A DNA stretch of 64,000 nt from Corynebacterium frankenforstense DSM 45800 (GTDB lineage Bacteria > Actinomycetota > Actinomycetes > Mycobacteriales > Mycobacteriaceae): NCBI RefSeq assembly GCF_001941485.1, contig NZ_CP009247.1, positions 1,674,001-1,738,000 on the forward strand, in the 5' to 3' direction. The notes beneath the pieces are model-generated. The model ran no database searches and was not told the origin of the DNA. It was given only the letters and a program-made list of their open reading frames with translations. Numbering within the stretch: the first letter of the stretch is position 1; every line of letters begins with the position of its first letter. Of the stretch, positions 16,931 through 26,383 are shown piece after piece. Both the position numbers and the translations under genes were made by a program.

Positions 16931-16959
16931 AAGGGCCGCAGGAACAACCTGCGGCCCTT
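16931..16959. terminator. Bidirectional terminator between the cupin gene and rpsP
   Basis: AAGGGCCGCAGG (16931-16942), loop AACAA, CCTGCGGCCCTT (16948-16959): a perfect 12-bp stem. On the minus strand it is followed by TTTT, making it a proper intrinsic terminator for rpsP; in the plus direction GTTC follows. Confidence 0.88.
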
Positions 16960-16999
16960 GTTCTCGGTCCCGGGGTGCACCCGGAGCCGGGGAAATCCT

Positions 17000-17527
17000 C
17001 TACTCGGACTTCTCCTCGGCCTCCTCGGTGGACTCCTCGGACTCGGAGGCCTCGGCGGCCTCCTCAGCCTTGGCGGCCTCGGCGGCGGCCTTCTCCTCGG
17101 CCTCCTTCTCGGCGGCGGCCTTGGCCTCGGCGGCCTCGCGCTCCTTGCGCTTGGCCTCGAGGACCTCCTCGGCGGACGGGCCGTTGTTGGCCTCGGAGAG
17201 GGCGGCGTTGAACAGGTCCAGCTTGGACGGCTTGGCCTCCGGCTCCTTGTAGGTGCCCTCGGCGCCCGGCAGGCCCTTGAACTTCTGCCAGTCGCCGGTC
17301 ACCTTCAGGATGGCGAGCACGGGCTCGGTCGGCTGGGCGCCGACGCCGAGCCAGTACTGGACGCGCTCGGAGTCGAGGCGGATGTAGGAGGGCTCGACCT
17401 TCGGCTGGTAGATGCCGAGGTTCTCGATCGCCTTGCCACCGCGCTTGGAGCGGGCGTCGGCGACGATGATGCGGTAGTGCGGGGTGCGCAGCTTACCGAT
17501 GCGCTGCAGCTTGAGCTTGACGGCCAT
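17000..17527 (-). CDS. rpsP: 30S ribosomal protein S16 with a long acidic Ala/Glu tail
   Basis: S16 helps fold the 5' domain of 16S rRNA. The first ~85 residues ([42 protein letters not shown]) are canonical. The protein is 175 residues, about twice the minimal S16; residues ~120-175 are Glu/Ala/Lys-rich and predicted helical. Extended S16 tails are common in actinobacteria. The ATG at 17527 is preceded by AAGGTGG, a clear ribosome-binding site, which decides the start against an upstream in-frame candidate. It ends at the bidirectional terminator. Confidence 0.95.
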   Translation of the reverse strand: MAVKLKLQRIGKLRTPHYRIIVADARSKRGGKAIENLGIYQPKVEPSYIRLDSERVQYWLGVGAQPTEPVLAILKVTGDWQKFKGLPGAEGTYKEPEAKPSKLDLFNAALSEANNGPSAEEVLEAKRKEREAAEAKAAAEKEAEEKAAAEAAKAEEAAEASESEESTEEAEEKSE

Positions 17528-17721
17528 GAAGGGGCCACCTTTCTGGTCACTGGGCAGTTCGGACACCCGCCGTCTTCTCCGGCGGGCCGGTTCAACCCTT
17601 GGGATTAACCTGCGCCGTGATCAGGCCGGCCGACCGGGGTCGGTTGCGGCGATGACGCAGGGGTGTGCGCGCCACGTAACGGCACACAACCCGACCAAGG
17701 ATACCCGCGCCCGCGCGAGCA

Positions 17722-17750
17722 TGGAAATCGCCTGCGCACAGGGGTAACAT
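17722..17750 (+). promoter_or_regulatory. Candidate promoter of the ankyrin gene (leaderless)
   Basis: TAACAT (17745-17750) is a -10 candidate 17 bases after TGGAAA (17722-17727). The GTG at 17759 is eight bases past it, so the transcript is probably leaderless. The -35 is weak. Confidence 0.45.
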
Positions 17751-17758
17751 ATGCACGC

Positions 17759-18235
17759 GTGAGCTTGCTTCCCGCCGCCCGCCGCGGCTACGCGGTGATC
17801 CGCTACGTCGACGACTCCCGCCTCGAGTCTCTGGTGCTCACCGCGGATATCGCGGGCCTCGAACGCCTGCTGGCCACCTCCGGGGTGGACGCGCGGACCA
17901 CCGACGGGCGCACGGCCCTGATGCTGGCCGCCGGCCGGGACAACCTCTTCGTCGCCGCCGCCCTGCTGGACCGCGGCGCGGACGTGACGCTTGCCGACGT
18001 CGCGGGGGCCACCGCCCTGCACCACGGCGCCCGTGCGGGCGCCGAGGCCGTCGTCGAGCAGCTCCTGGCCGCGGGCGCCGACCTCGAGGCCCGCGACAAC
18101 GACGGACGCACCGCGCTGTGGCAGGCCTGCGCCCACAACCTGCCGGACTCGCAGATCGTCGACATGCTGCTGCGCGCCGGTGCCGACCGCTTCGCGCGCG
18201 ACCGCAACGGGGTCTGCCCGGAGGACATGCTCTAG
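17759..18235 (+). CDS. Ankyrin-repeat protein
   Basis: The 158-residue protein consists almost entirely of ankyrin repeats: RTTDGRTALMLAAGRDNLFVAAALLDRGAD, LADVAGATALHHGARAGAEAVVEQLLAAGAD and ARDNDGRTALWQACAH (each quoted as its repeat core in pieces), preceded by a short cap (VRYVDD-like RYVDDSRLESLVLTADI). Such proteins bind partner proteins; no enzymatic domain is visible. The GTG at 17759 (SLLPAARRGYAVIRY) is chosen from the -10 spacing; longer in-frame starts upstream overlap the rpsP promoter region. Divergent from rpsP. Role unknown. Confidence 0.75.
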   Translation: MSLLPAARRGYAVIRYVDDSRLESLVLTADIAGLERLLATSGVDARTTDGRTALMLAAGRDNLFVAAALLDRGADVTLADVAGATALHHGARAGAEAVVEQLLAAGADLEARDNDGRTALWQACAHNLPDSQIVDMLLRAGADRFARDRNGVCPEDML

Positions 18236-18494
18236 CCCCGGACCGCCGCACCTTTTGCCGGCGTCGGAGCCTGGATCGCGCTGCCGTTCACCGGAAAGGT
18301 GGTCGACCGGCGCCGGGCGGGTTCGTAGACAGCCCCGCCGTCCCTGCCGAGGGGGAACCTGAGCACAGAATACGGGCAACCTGACGGGCACCGAGCGTTC
18401 ACTTCCCGTCGACCTTCGGGAAAGCTGGCCGGAACCTTAATCGGCAATAATTTTCAGGTGGACCCCAGCCTTTGACACAGACAGGAGCCCACCC

Positions 18495-20309
18495 ATGTCC
18501 ACCACCCTCCGTCCCTGGCGGACCACCGCCGCAGTGGTCACCGCCGCGGCCGTCCTCGTCGGCTGCTCCGGCACCGACCCCGAGCAGTCCCAGGAGACCA
18601 CCACCTCGGCCGGCGCCGAGGTCGACCCGGTCTACGGCGAGCGCAACGGCCTCGACCTGATCGAGCTGAGCGACACCAAGCCGGAGGTCGCCGAGGTCGA
18701 GGAGAACAACGAGCCGAACCGCGTGGCGATGAACATCCCCGAGGACCCCTCGACCTCGATGTCCTTCAACTGGTACACCACCGACGCCACGGACTCCCCC
18801 ATGGTGCGCGTGTCCACCTCCGAGGACCTCGCCGACGCCCGGGAGTTCCCCGCCGAGACCGCCGAGGTCACCTCCGAGTACGCCGAGCGCGACGCCGACG
18901 GCCACTACATCTACGCCTCGGTGACCACGGACGAGGAGGGCGAGTTCCTGCTCGACGACGCCGGCGAGCCCGAGGAGGTCCTCGGCTACTTCACCGACGA
19001 GCAGATCACCCTGGAGAACACCCAGTGGACCGCCGAGGGCAGCGACCTGGGCTACCTGGGGCTGCAGGAGGTCCAGGAGCACACGAACAAGGCCACCGCC
19101 ACGGGGCTCGAGCCGGACACGCAGTACTACTTCCAGCTCGGCAGCGAGGAGGAGGGCTTCACCGAGACCGGATCCTTCCGCACCGCCAGCGCGGACACCG
19201 ACGAGTTCCAGTTCATCCACTACACCGACACCCAGAACGCCTACTGGAACGCCAACGTCAACAACGAGGCCGCCTACGGCGCCGACACCCTGGCCCACGC
19301 CATGGAGGTCGCCCCGGACGCCGACTTCGCCCTGCACACCGGCGACTTCGTCGAGATCGCGCAGGTCGAGGACGAGTGGGTCGACAACCTGGACATGTCG
19401 CGCGAGTCCAACATGAACCTGCCGCACGCCTACACCGCGGGCAACCACGACGAGTACACCGTCGGCTGGCAGGACGAGCTGGACACCACCGCCTTCAACG
19501 AGCACACCAACGTCCCGGCGGCCAACGACGCCGTCGACGGCGGCTCCTACTACTCCTACGACTACGCCGGCGCCCACTTCGTCGTCCTGAACACCAACGA
19601 CAACAAGAAGTCGGACGACAACCCGGAGGAGGGCGCCATCGGCGCCGAGCAGATGGAGTGGGCCAGGGCCGACATCGAGCAGGCCCGCGCCGACGGCGCC
19701 GACTGGATCGTGCTGGCCTACCACAAGCCCGTCTACTCGGCGTCCTACCACGCGCTGCAGGACGAGGACGTGCAGGTCACCCGCGAGGAGTTCGTCAAGC
19801 TCGCCGACGAGCTCGACGTCGACGTGGTCATGCAGGGCCACGACCACAACCTGACGCGCACCAAGTCGCTGGTCTACACCCCGGACAACTACGCCTACGG
19901 CGAGGTCGAGGACACCGAGAAGAGGGAGATCGACGGCGTCGAGCACCACGTCAACCCGGACGGCGTCACCTACGTCATCCCGAACACCTCGGGCACGAAG
20001 AACTACGACGCGATCTACCAGAAGGGCGCCGACCACGTCCACCACGTGCGTCCGAAGCTGGACTGGATGAGCGAGGAGGACGTCGACCTCTGGAACGGCC
20101 TCTACGACGTCGCCGAGCAGCCCAACCAGGTCGACCGCTTCGCCGAGTCGCACGAGAACGACCGCCAGTCGCAGCTGCAGACCTTCGCGGTCTACACCGT
20201 GACCCCGGAGAACTTCAAGATCGACTTCTACTTCGTCGAGGGTGACCTCCACGGCGGCGGGGAGCGCGAGGTGAAGCTCTACGACTCCTACGGCATCGCC
20301 AAGCAGTGA
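18495..20309 (+). CDS. Secreted metallophosphoesterase lipoprotein, purple-acid-phosphatase-like
   Basis: The 604-residue protein has a lipoprotein signal (VLVGC, lipidated Cys24), an acidic linker, a fibronectin-like N-terminal domain ending GLEPDTQYYFQLGSEE and a calcineurin-type phosphoesterase domain. Metal motifs are visible in order: IHYTDTQ near 240, HTGDFVE, TAGNHDEY, LAYHKPVYS and MQGHDHN. A role in periplasmic or surface phosphate-ester hydrolysis is inferred. The composition is strongly acidic. ATG at 18495 follows CAGGAG. In 18236-18494 there is an AATAAT-type -10 region near 18446 and a TTCCCG...CGGGAA dyad near 18413, but no clear Pho box. Confidence 0.85.
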   Translation: MSTTLRPWRTTAAVVTAAAVLVGCSGTDPEQSQETTTSAGAEVDPVYGERNGLDLIELSDTKPEVAEVEENNEPNRVAMNIPEDPSTSMSFNWYTTDATDSPMVRVSTSEDLADAREFPAETAEVTSEYAERDADGHYIYASVTTDEEGEFLLDDAGEPEEVLGYFTDEQITLENTQWTAEGSDLGYLGLQEVQEHTNKATATGLEPDTQYYFQLGSEEEGFTETGSFRTASADTDEFQFIHYTDTQNAYWNANVNNEAAYGADTLAHAMEVAPDADFALHTGDFVEIAQVEDEWVDNLDMSRESNMNLPHAYTAGNHDEYTVGWQDELDTTAFNEHTNVPAANDAVDGGSYYSYDYAGAHFVVLNTNDNKKSDDNPEEGAIGAEQMEWARADIEQARADGADWIVLAYHKPVYSASYHALQDEDVQVTREEFVKLADELDVDVVMQGHDHNLTRTKSLVYTPDNYAYGEVEDTEKREIDGVEHHVNPDGVTYVIPNTSGTKNYDAIYQKGADHVHHVRPKLDWMSEEDVDLWNGLYDVAEQPNQVDRFAESHENDRQSQLQTFAVYTVTPENFKIDFYFVEGDLHGGGEREVKLYDSYGIAKQ

Positions 20310-20315
20310 CCCACT

Positions 20316-20374
20316 GCGGCCGGCCGGGCCACCCCGGCTAGCCCGGGCACCGCGGCCGGCCGGGCCACCCCGGC
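20316..20374. repeat. Direct repeat of 23 bases
   Basis: GCGGCCGGCCGGGCCACCCCG with GC after it occurs at 20316-20338 and again at 20352-20374, 36 bases apart, between the phosphatase stop and the terminator. Simple local duplication; no function evident. Confidence 0.85.
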
Positions 20375-20410
20375 CGGGCGCCTGACGGCCCCGACCGCCA
20401 CGACCCACGG

Positions 20411-20447
20411 GAAAGGCGCCACCTGCACACCGCAGGTGGCGCCTTTC
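20411..20447. terminator. Bidirectional terminator between the phosphatase and ffh
   Basis: GAAAGGCGCCACCTGC (20411-20426), loop ACACC, GCAGGTGGCGCCTTTC (20432-20447): a perfect 16-bp stem with short T/A tracts at its base, between convergent genes. Confidence 0.88.
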
Positions 20448-20504
20448 ACTGTCTGGGAAGCCGGGAGGCCGCAGGCCGAGCCCCCACACCGGTGGCTCGC
20501 CGAG

Positions 20505-22142
20505 TTACTTCTTCTTGCCCTGGCCGAAGTCGAGGTTGTCCAGGTCGATGTTCTCCATGCCCTTGGGCATCTTGGGCATGCCCATCTTGCCCAGACCCGG
20601 CATGCCGCCGCCCATCCCGGGCATGCCGCCGCCCATCTGCTCCTGCATCTTCTGCAGCTCGGCCATGCTCGGCATGCCGCCGCCCATGCCCGGCATCTGC
20701 GGGGCCTTGCGGCCGCCGCCCTTGCGCTTGCCCTTCTTGTTCTTGCGTCCCTTCGGGCGCTTCTTGGTGGCGCTGCGCTTGGAGCCGCCCATGCCGAACT
20801 GGCCGGCCATCTTGCCCATCATCTTCTTGGCCTCGAAGAAGCGGTCGACCAGCTGGTTGACGTCGGAGACCTTCACGCCCGAGCCGTTGGCGATGCGCTT
20901 GCGGCGCGAGGCGTTGAGGATCTTGGGGTTGTCACGCTCGGCCGGGGTCATGCCGCGGATGATGGCCTGGATGCGGTCGAGCTGCTTCTCGTCGACCATG
21001 TCGGCCATCTGGTCCATCTGCTTGCCGCCGGGCAGCATCTTGAGCAGGTTGCCCAGCGGACCCATCTTGCGGATCATCAGCATCTGATCGAGGAAGTCCT
21101 CGAGGGTCAGCTCGCCGGTGCCGATCTTCTGCGCGGTCTTCTGGGCGGTCTGCTCGTCGACCATGCCCTCGGCCTGCTCGATGAGCGTGAGCACGTCGCC
21201 CATGCCCAGGATGCGGCTGGCCATGCGCTCCGGGTGGAAGACGTCGAAGTCGTCGAGCTTCTCGCCGGTGGAGGCGAACATGACCGGCTTGCCGGTGACC
21301 TCGCGGATCGACAGGGCGGCACCGCCGCGGGCGTCGCCGTCGAGCTTGGTGAGCACCACGCCGGTGAAGTCCACGCCGTCGCGGAAGGCCTCGGCGGTGG
21401 TCACCGCGTCCTGACCGATCATCGCGTCGATGACGAAGAGGACCTCGTCGGGTTCGACGGCGTCGCGGATGTCGCGGGCCTGGGTCATCAGGGTCTCGTC
21501 GATGCCCAGGCGGCCGGCGGTGTCCACGATGACGACGTCGTGCTGGGTGCGCCGTGCCTCCTCGACACCGGCGCGCGCGACGGCGACCGGGTCACCGTGG
21601 GAGACGGTGCCCGAGTGGGCCTCCTCCTCGTTGGCGGAGTCGAGCGTGGCGCCGGGCTCCGGGGCGAAGGTGGGCACCCCGGCGCGCTCGCCGACGATCT
21701 GCAGCTGCTGGACCGCGCCCGGGCGCTGCAGGTCACAGGCCACCAGCATCGGGGTGTGGCCCTGCTTGGCCAGGTGGCGGGCGAGCTTGCCGGCCAGGGT
21801 GGTCTTACCGGCGCCCTGCAGGCCGGCGAGCATGATGACCGTCGGCGGGCGCTTGGCCAGGTTCAGCCGGCGGGTCTCGCCGCCGAGGATGTCGGTGAGC
21901 TCCTCGTTGACGATCTTGATGACCTGCTGGGCCGGGTTGAGGGCCTGCGAGACCTCGGAGCCGGCGGCGCGCTGCTTGATGCGCTTGATGAAGCCGCGGA
22001 CGACCGGCAGCGAGACGTCGGCCTCCAGGAGGGCCAGGCGGATCTCCCGGGCGGTGGCGTTGATGTCCGCCTCGGTCAGCTTGCCCTTGCCCCGGATGCC
22101 CTTGAGCGCCCCTGCGAGACGATCGGACAGTGACTCAAACAC
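20505..22142 (-). CDS. ffh: Signal recognition particle protein Ffh
   Basis: Ffh is the SRP54 GTPase that binds 4.5S RNA and signal sequences and delivers ribosomes to FtsY. The 545-residue protein has the N domain, the G domain with GLQGAGKTT (P-loop, near residue 107), DTAGR, TKLDGDARGG, and the M domain with RRKRIANGSG, the RNA-binding motif. The C-terminus is a basic then Gly/Met-rich extension (MPGMGGGMP repeats) typical of actinobacteria. The start is GTG at 22142, giving MFESLSDRLAGALKGIRG. A CTACC-CAT-GGTAG dyad lies ~50 bases upstream. Confidence 0.96.
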   Translation of the reverse strand: MFESLSDRLAGALKGIRGKGKLTEADINATAREIRLALLEADVSLPVVRGFIKRIKQRAAGSEVSQALNPAQQVIKIVNEELTDILGGETRRLNLAKRPPTVIMLAGLQGAGKTTLAGKLARHLAKQGHTPMLVACDLQRPGAVQQLQIVGERAGVPTFAPEPGATLDSANEEEAHSGTVSHGDPVAVARAGVEEARRTQHDVVIVDTAGRLGIDETLMTQARDIRDAVEPDEVLFVIDAMIGQDAVTTAEAFRDGVDFTGVVLTKLDGDARGGAALSIREVTGKPVMFASTGEKLDDFDVFHPERMASRILGMGDVLTLIEQAEGMVDEQTAQKTAQKIGTGELTLEDFLDQMLMIRKMGPLGNLLKMLPGGKQMDQMADMVDEKQLDRIQAIIRGMTPAERDNPKILNASRRKRIANGSGVKVSDVNQLVDRFFEAKKMMGKMAGQFGMGGSKRSATKKRPKGRKNKKGKRKGGGRKAPQMPGMGGGMPSMAELQKMQEQMGGGMPGMGGGMPGLGKMGMPKMPKGMENIDLDNLDFGQGKKK

Positions 22143-22219
22143 GTGTGGTTACGCTCCCTCGTGGTCGTGGCTCCTCAAGCGAATTGCCTACCCATGGTAG
22201 CCGCCGCGACCGGGACCGG

Positions 22220-24388
22220 TCACATTCCGCCCAGCGCGGCCCGCATGGCGTCGTCAAGCGTGGGTCTCTCGGCCACGCCGGGCCGGGCCCGCAACGCCGC
22301 GCGCGCGGTGACGGTGGCCCCGGCCGTCGTCAGGGTCAGCCACTCGAATTCGGGCAGGACGTCGGCGAGCACGGCCAGCACGCCGGGTCGGTCGCGGGTG
22401 TGCACGTCGACGAAGCGGCCCTCCCAGGAGACGGCGACGGGCCCGGGCGCGGGCACCGGCGGGGTGGTGTGCACCCCGGAGAGGAAGGCCTGCCGGAAGC
22501 CGGGCAGGTCGAGGCGCCCGCCGACGCTGCCGCGCACTTCAAGCTCGGTGACCAGGAGACCCTCGGGGTCGATACGGCAGCGCGCCTGGTCGATCACCCA
22601 GGCCAGGGCGTTGCACACGGCCACCAGGCGGGACAGCTCGCCCGGCCGGCCGCGCCAGTGCAGCACGCCGCGGCCCGCCCCGCGCGGCACCAGTGACATC
22701 TCGCCGTCGGCCGGCGCGGAGACGACCGGGGCGAGAGGGGTGAAGCGCGAGAGCCTGCGGCGCGCGGCGGCGAGCAGCGTGTCGCGGCACAGCGCGAGCT
22801 GGCGGGTCCACACCCCGGGCCCGGTCGCCTTCGAGTCGGCCTCGACGAGCGCGGCGAGCAGTTCGATGGTGCGCAGGTCGTGGGCGGTGGCGTCGAGGAG
22901 CTCGCCGAGGGCGGCGGGGTCGTTCGGGTCGCGGCGGGCGGCGATGCGCGCGATGGTGGAGTGCTCGGCGACGACGGTCTGCAGGCAGGAGCGGTCGCGC
23001 AGCGGCAGGCCGAGGCGCCCGGCGAATCTGGCGACGGCCTCGGCGCCGACGGCGGCGTGCGGGCGCCCGGTGCCCTTGCCGACGTCGTGGTAGAGCCCGG
23101 CGATCAGCAGCAGGTCCGGTCGCGAGACGTGGATGGCGGCGCGTGCGCAACCGGCGACGGTCTCGAGGGTGTGGCGCTCGACGGTGTGGACGTGGGTGCG
23201 CTCGCGCGGCATGAGCCCGCGGATGCGGTCCCACTCGGGCACCAGCGGCGCCCACAGGCCGCGGGCGTCGAGTGCGGCGATGTTCTCGGCGGTGCGCAGC
23301 GGCGAGGACAGGGCGGCGACCAGGTCGGCGGCGACGGGCTTGGGCAGTCGCTCCGGCAGGCCCGGGGCGTCAGCGAGCCGGTCCCAAATCGCCGCCGGGA
23401 CGGGCAGGCCGGTGCGCGCGGAGACGGCGGCCACGCGCAGCGGCAGGCCCGGGTCGGCGAGATCCGCGTTGCGCGCCAGGCGCACCTGCCCGCCGGACTC
23501 GACGACGTCGACGTCGAGCGGGCGGCGCGGGGCGCTCCGTGTCGGGGTCCGCAGCACGTCGCGGCTGGCGGTCACGGCGGCGGTCAGGGCGGCGTCGATG
23601 GCCCGCCCGGCGTCGGCGACCCCGCGGGCGAGGTCGAAGCGGTCGGCGAAGCCGAGCTCGACGGCGATGTCGGCGGCGAACTCGGGGTCGAGGATGTCGC
23701 GGCGGCGCCGGGCCACGCGGTGCAGGGCGGCGCGCACGCGCAGCAGCAGGTCACGCTCGGCGGAGAGCGCCGGCGCGTCGCAGAGGTTGGCCAGCGCCAG
23801 GGCGCGCAGCAGCTCGTGGTCGCGCAGGCCCCCGCGGCCGTGCTTGACGTCGGGGCGGGTCATGGCGACCACGGAGCCGGAGCGGCGCCACCTCCCGATG
23901 GCGGCGTCGAGCACCGCGTCGAGGCGCCGGGGCAGCTCGCGGCGCCAGGCGGTGAGCACGAGCCGGCGGGCCTCCTCGACCAGGGCGGTCTCCCCGGCCA
24001 CGGGCGCCAGGTCGAGCAGCGCGAGCGCGGCGGTCGGCTCGGCGGCGAGCACCTCGGCGTTCTCGGCCGGGGTGCGCAGCGCGTGGTCGACGTGGCGCCC
24101 GGAGGCCCGGGCGGCGTCCCAGACGGCCTCGACGGCGTCGGCGTCCGGTGCGGCGCCGGGACGGTGGATGAGCACCAGGTCCAGGTCGGAGTGGCCGGTC
24201 AGCTCACCGCGGGCGAGCGAGCCGGTGGCCGCCAGCGCGGTGCCTTCGGGCAGCTCGAGGCCGGCGAGCCTGCGGCGTTCGATTGCCGACGCCGCGTCGG
24301 TCGCCGTCGCGGGCCCCGCGCCCTCGGCGGCGGGTGCGGTACGGCCCGCGCCGTGGGCGCGGGCCGGGGTGTGGCGCGACGTCGTCAC
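22220..24388 (-). CDS. glnD: PII nucleotidyltransferase / uridylyl-removing enzyme GlnD
   Basis: GlnD modifies the PII protein according to nitrogen status; in corynebacteria the modification is adenylylation of GlnK. The 722-residue protein has the nucleotidyltransferase motif GSLARGELTGHSDLDLVL near residue 56, the HD domain with LYHDVGKG, and C-terminal ACT regions (WRGRPGELSRL and DRPGVLAVLADVLP). It is somewhat shorter than enterobacterial GlnD, as usual for actinobacteria. It begins four bases after the glnK stop, so it is the last gene of amtB-glnK-glnD. Its N-terminal linker carries a copy of the dispersed motif (24281-24296). Confidence 0.93.
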   Translation of the reverse strand: MTTSRHTPARAHGAGRTAPAAEGAGPATATDAASAIERRRLAGLELPEGTALAATGSLARGELTGHSDLDLVLIHRPGAAPDADAVEAVWDAARASGRHVDHALRTPAENAEVLAAEPTAALALLDLAPVAGETALVEEARRLVLTAWRRELPRRLDAVLDAAIGRWRRSGSVVAMTRPDVKHGRGGLRDHELLRALALANLCDAPALSAERDLLLRVRAALHRVARRRRDILDPEFAADIAVELGFADRFDLARGVADAGRAIDAALTAAVTASRDVLRTPTRSAPRRPLDVDVVESGGQVRLARNADLADPGLPLRVAAVSARTGLPVPAAIWDRLADAPGLPERLPKPVAADLVAALSSPLRTAENIAALDARGLWAPLVPEWDRIRGLMPRERTHVHTVERHTLETVAGCARAAIHVSRPDLLLIAGLYHDVGKGTGRPHAAVGAEAVARFAGRLGLPLRDRSCLQTVVAEHSTIARIAARRDPNDPAALGELLDATAHDLRTIELLAALVEADSKATGPGVWTRQLALCRDTLLAAARRRLSRFTPLAPVVSAPADGEMSLVPRGAGRGVLHWRGRPGELSRLVAVCNALAWVIDQARCRIDPEGLLVTELEVRGSVGGRLDLPGFRQAFLSGVHTTPPVPAPGPVAVSWEGRFVDVHTRDRPGVLAVLADVLPEFEWLTLTTAGATVTARAALRARPGVAERPTLDDAMRAALGGM

Positions 24389-24392
24389 GCGG

Positions 24393-24773
<381 letters not shown>

Positions 24774-26201
24774 TCAGGCGTCGCGCTCGTCGCGGCCGGT
24801 GGCCGGCACTTCCCGCGGCACGGCGGGGGCGGTCGGGACCGTGGTCTTCGATTCTACCGGGGCGCCGAGGGCCCCACGGGAGGTGCCGGGGCGCTCGCCG
24901 CCGAGGTCGCGGGCGGACTCGGCGTGCTCGGCGAGGTCGATGCCGTCGTGCTCGGCCTCGGCGTCGACGCGCCAGCCGACGGTCTTGGCCAGCGCCAGGG
25001 CGATGACGGCGGTGACGGCGCCGGCGAAGAGCACGGCGACGACGGCGATGATGACCTGGACGGCCAGCAGCTTCAGGCCGTCGACGCCGCCGCCGGTGAA
25101 CAGGCCGGTGTCGGTGGCGATGAAGCCGACGCCGACGGTGCCCCAGAGCCCGGCGACCAGGTGGACGCCGACGACGTCGAGGGAGTCGTCGTAGCCGAAG
25201 CGGTACTTCAGGCCGACGCCGAGACAGGCGAGCACGCCGCCGACCGCGCCGAGCAGCACCGCGGTGGCCGGCACGAGGTCACCGGCGGCCGGGGTGACGG
25301 CGACGAGTCCCGCGACCACGCCGGATGCGGCGCCGAGGCTGGTGGGCCGGCCGTCGCGCAGGCGCTCGCAGGCGAGCCAGCCGAGCATCGCCGCGGCCGC
25401 GGCGACGGTGGTGTTCAGCCAGGCCAGGCCGGCCAGGCCGTCGGCGGCGAAGGCGGAGCCGCCGTTGAAGCCGAACCAGCCGAACCACAGCAGTGCGGCA
25501 CCCAGCATGACCAGCGGCAGCGAGGAGGGCCGGGAGACCTTGCCGGGGAAGCCGCGGCGCCTGCCGACGACGAGCGCGAGCACGAGGGCGGCGGTGCCGG
25601 CGGAGATGTGAACGACCGTGCCCCCGGCGAAGTCGATGGGCTCGATGAGGGCCTCTCCCTCGGCGTCGGCGCCGAAGAGCGCGGCGGCCAGGGAGCCGGG
25701 GGCGCCGGAGAGCAGGCCGCCGCCCCAGACCATGTGGGCCAGCGGGAAGTAGACGAAGGTGCTCCACAGGGCGGTGAAGGTCAGCCAGGTGCTGAAGCGC
25801 ACGCGGCCGGCCAGCGCGCCGGAGATGATCGCCGTGGAGATCACGGCGAAGGTCAGCTGGAAGCCGACGTCGATGATGTTGGCGTAGCCGTTGGCGCCGG
25901 TGAGGTACTCCCCCGCATCGTCGGTGACGGTGCCGCGGAGTCCGAAGAACTCGAAGGGGTCGGCGACCACCCCGGCGATGGAGCGGGTGCCGTAGGACAT
26001 CGACCAGCCCCACAGCACGTAGACGACGGCGACCACGCCGAGGGCGCCGAAGGACATCATCATCATGTTCAGGGTGGCGGCCCTGCCGGTCATGCCGCCG
26101 TAGAAGAACGCGAGGGCGGGCGTCATCAGCAGCACGAGTGACGCCGCGACCAGCATCCAGGCGGAGTCGCCGGTCGCGGCCGCCAGTTCGGTGGGGTTCA
26201 T
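24774..26201 (-). CDS. amtB: Ammonium transporter AmtB
   Basis: The 475-residue channel-type transporter has eleven predicted helices and Amt signatures: FFYGGMTGRAATLNM near the start, FPLAHMVWGGGLLS, DFAGGTVVHISAGTAALVLAL and FGWFGFNGGS. It imports ammonium and binds GlnK under nitrogen excess. The C-terminal cytoplasmic tail (~60 residues) is longer and more charged than in E. coli. First gene of amtB-glnK-glnD, with a good ribosome-binding site AGGAGGAAAG. An AmtR-like box lies 40 bases upstream. Confidence 0.95.
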   Translation of the reverse strand: MNPTELAAATGDSAWMLVAASLVLLMTPALAFFYGGMTGRAATLNMMMMSFGALGVVAVVYVLWGWSMSYGTRSIAGVVADPFEFFGLRGTVTDDAGEYLTGANGYANIIDVGFQLTFAVISTAIISGALAGRVRFSTWLTFTALWSTFVYFPLAHMVWGGGLLSGAPGSLAAALFGADAEGEALIEPIDFAGGTVVHISAGTAALVLALVVGRRRGFPGKVSRPSSLPLVMLGAALLWFGWFGFNGGSAFAADGLAGLAWLNTTVAAAAAMLGWLACERLRDGRPTSLGAASGVVAGLVAVTPAAGDLVPATAVLLGAVGGVLACLGVGLKYRFGYDDSLDVVGVHLVAGLWGTVGVGFIATDTGLFTGGGVDGLKLLAVQVIIAVVAVLFAGAVTAVIALALAKTVGWRVDAEAEHDGIDLAEHAESARDLGGERPGTSRGALGAPVESKTTVPTAPAVPREVPATGRDERDA

Positions 26202-26240
26202 GGTCTTTCCTCCTGGTCGGGATGGCTTGGCGGTTTCTAA

Positions 26241-26254
26241 CTGTAGGTCTATAG
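26241..26254 (-). promoter_or_regulatory. Candidate AmtR box upstream of amtB
   Basis: Read on the minus strand, CTATAGACCTACAG matches CTATAGAACGATAG, the known C. glutamicum AmtR core (CTAT-N6-ATAG), at 11 of 14 positions. Located 40-53 bases upstream of the amtB ATG. AmtR itself is not in the window. Confidence 0.6.
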
Positions 26255-26273
26255 GTTTATCGCCGAAGACAAA

Positions 26274-26307
26274 ACCCGCAGAGTGTGCGTCATGTCACTC
26301 TGCGGGT
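26274..26307 (-). terminator. Intrinsic terminator of ftsY
   Basis: ACCCGCAGAGTG (26274-26285) and CACTCTGCGGGT (26296-26307) form a perfect 12-bp stem with a 10-base loop; reading on the minus strand it is followed by TTTTG. It separates ftsY from amtB. Confidence 0.9.
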
Positions 26308-26383
26308 GGTTGTCCGGAGGCGCGCCGGTCAGCGGGTGGGCCGCCCGGCGGGCCTGTCGGCCGGGTCGCCGACGGGGTGGCTC

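Noticed and set aside
18232..18447. A 71-codon minus-strand ORF upstream of the lipoprotein phosphatase
   Set aside because: No start signals, no homology recognised, and it covers the likely phosphatase promoter.
18361..18494. A Pho box upstream of the phosphatase gene
   Set aside because: I looked for direct repeats of the CCTGTGAA type; only a single GTTCAC-like half-site is seen, so phosphate control is not claimed.
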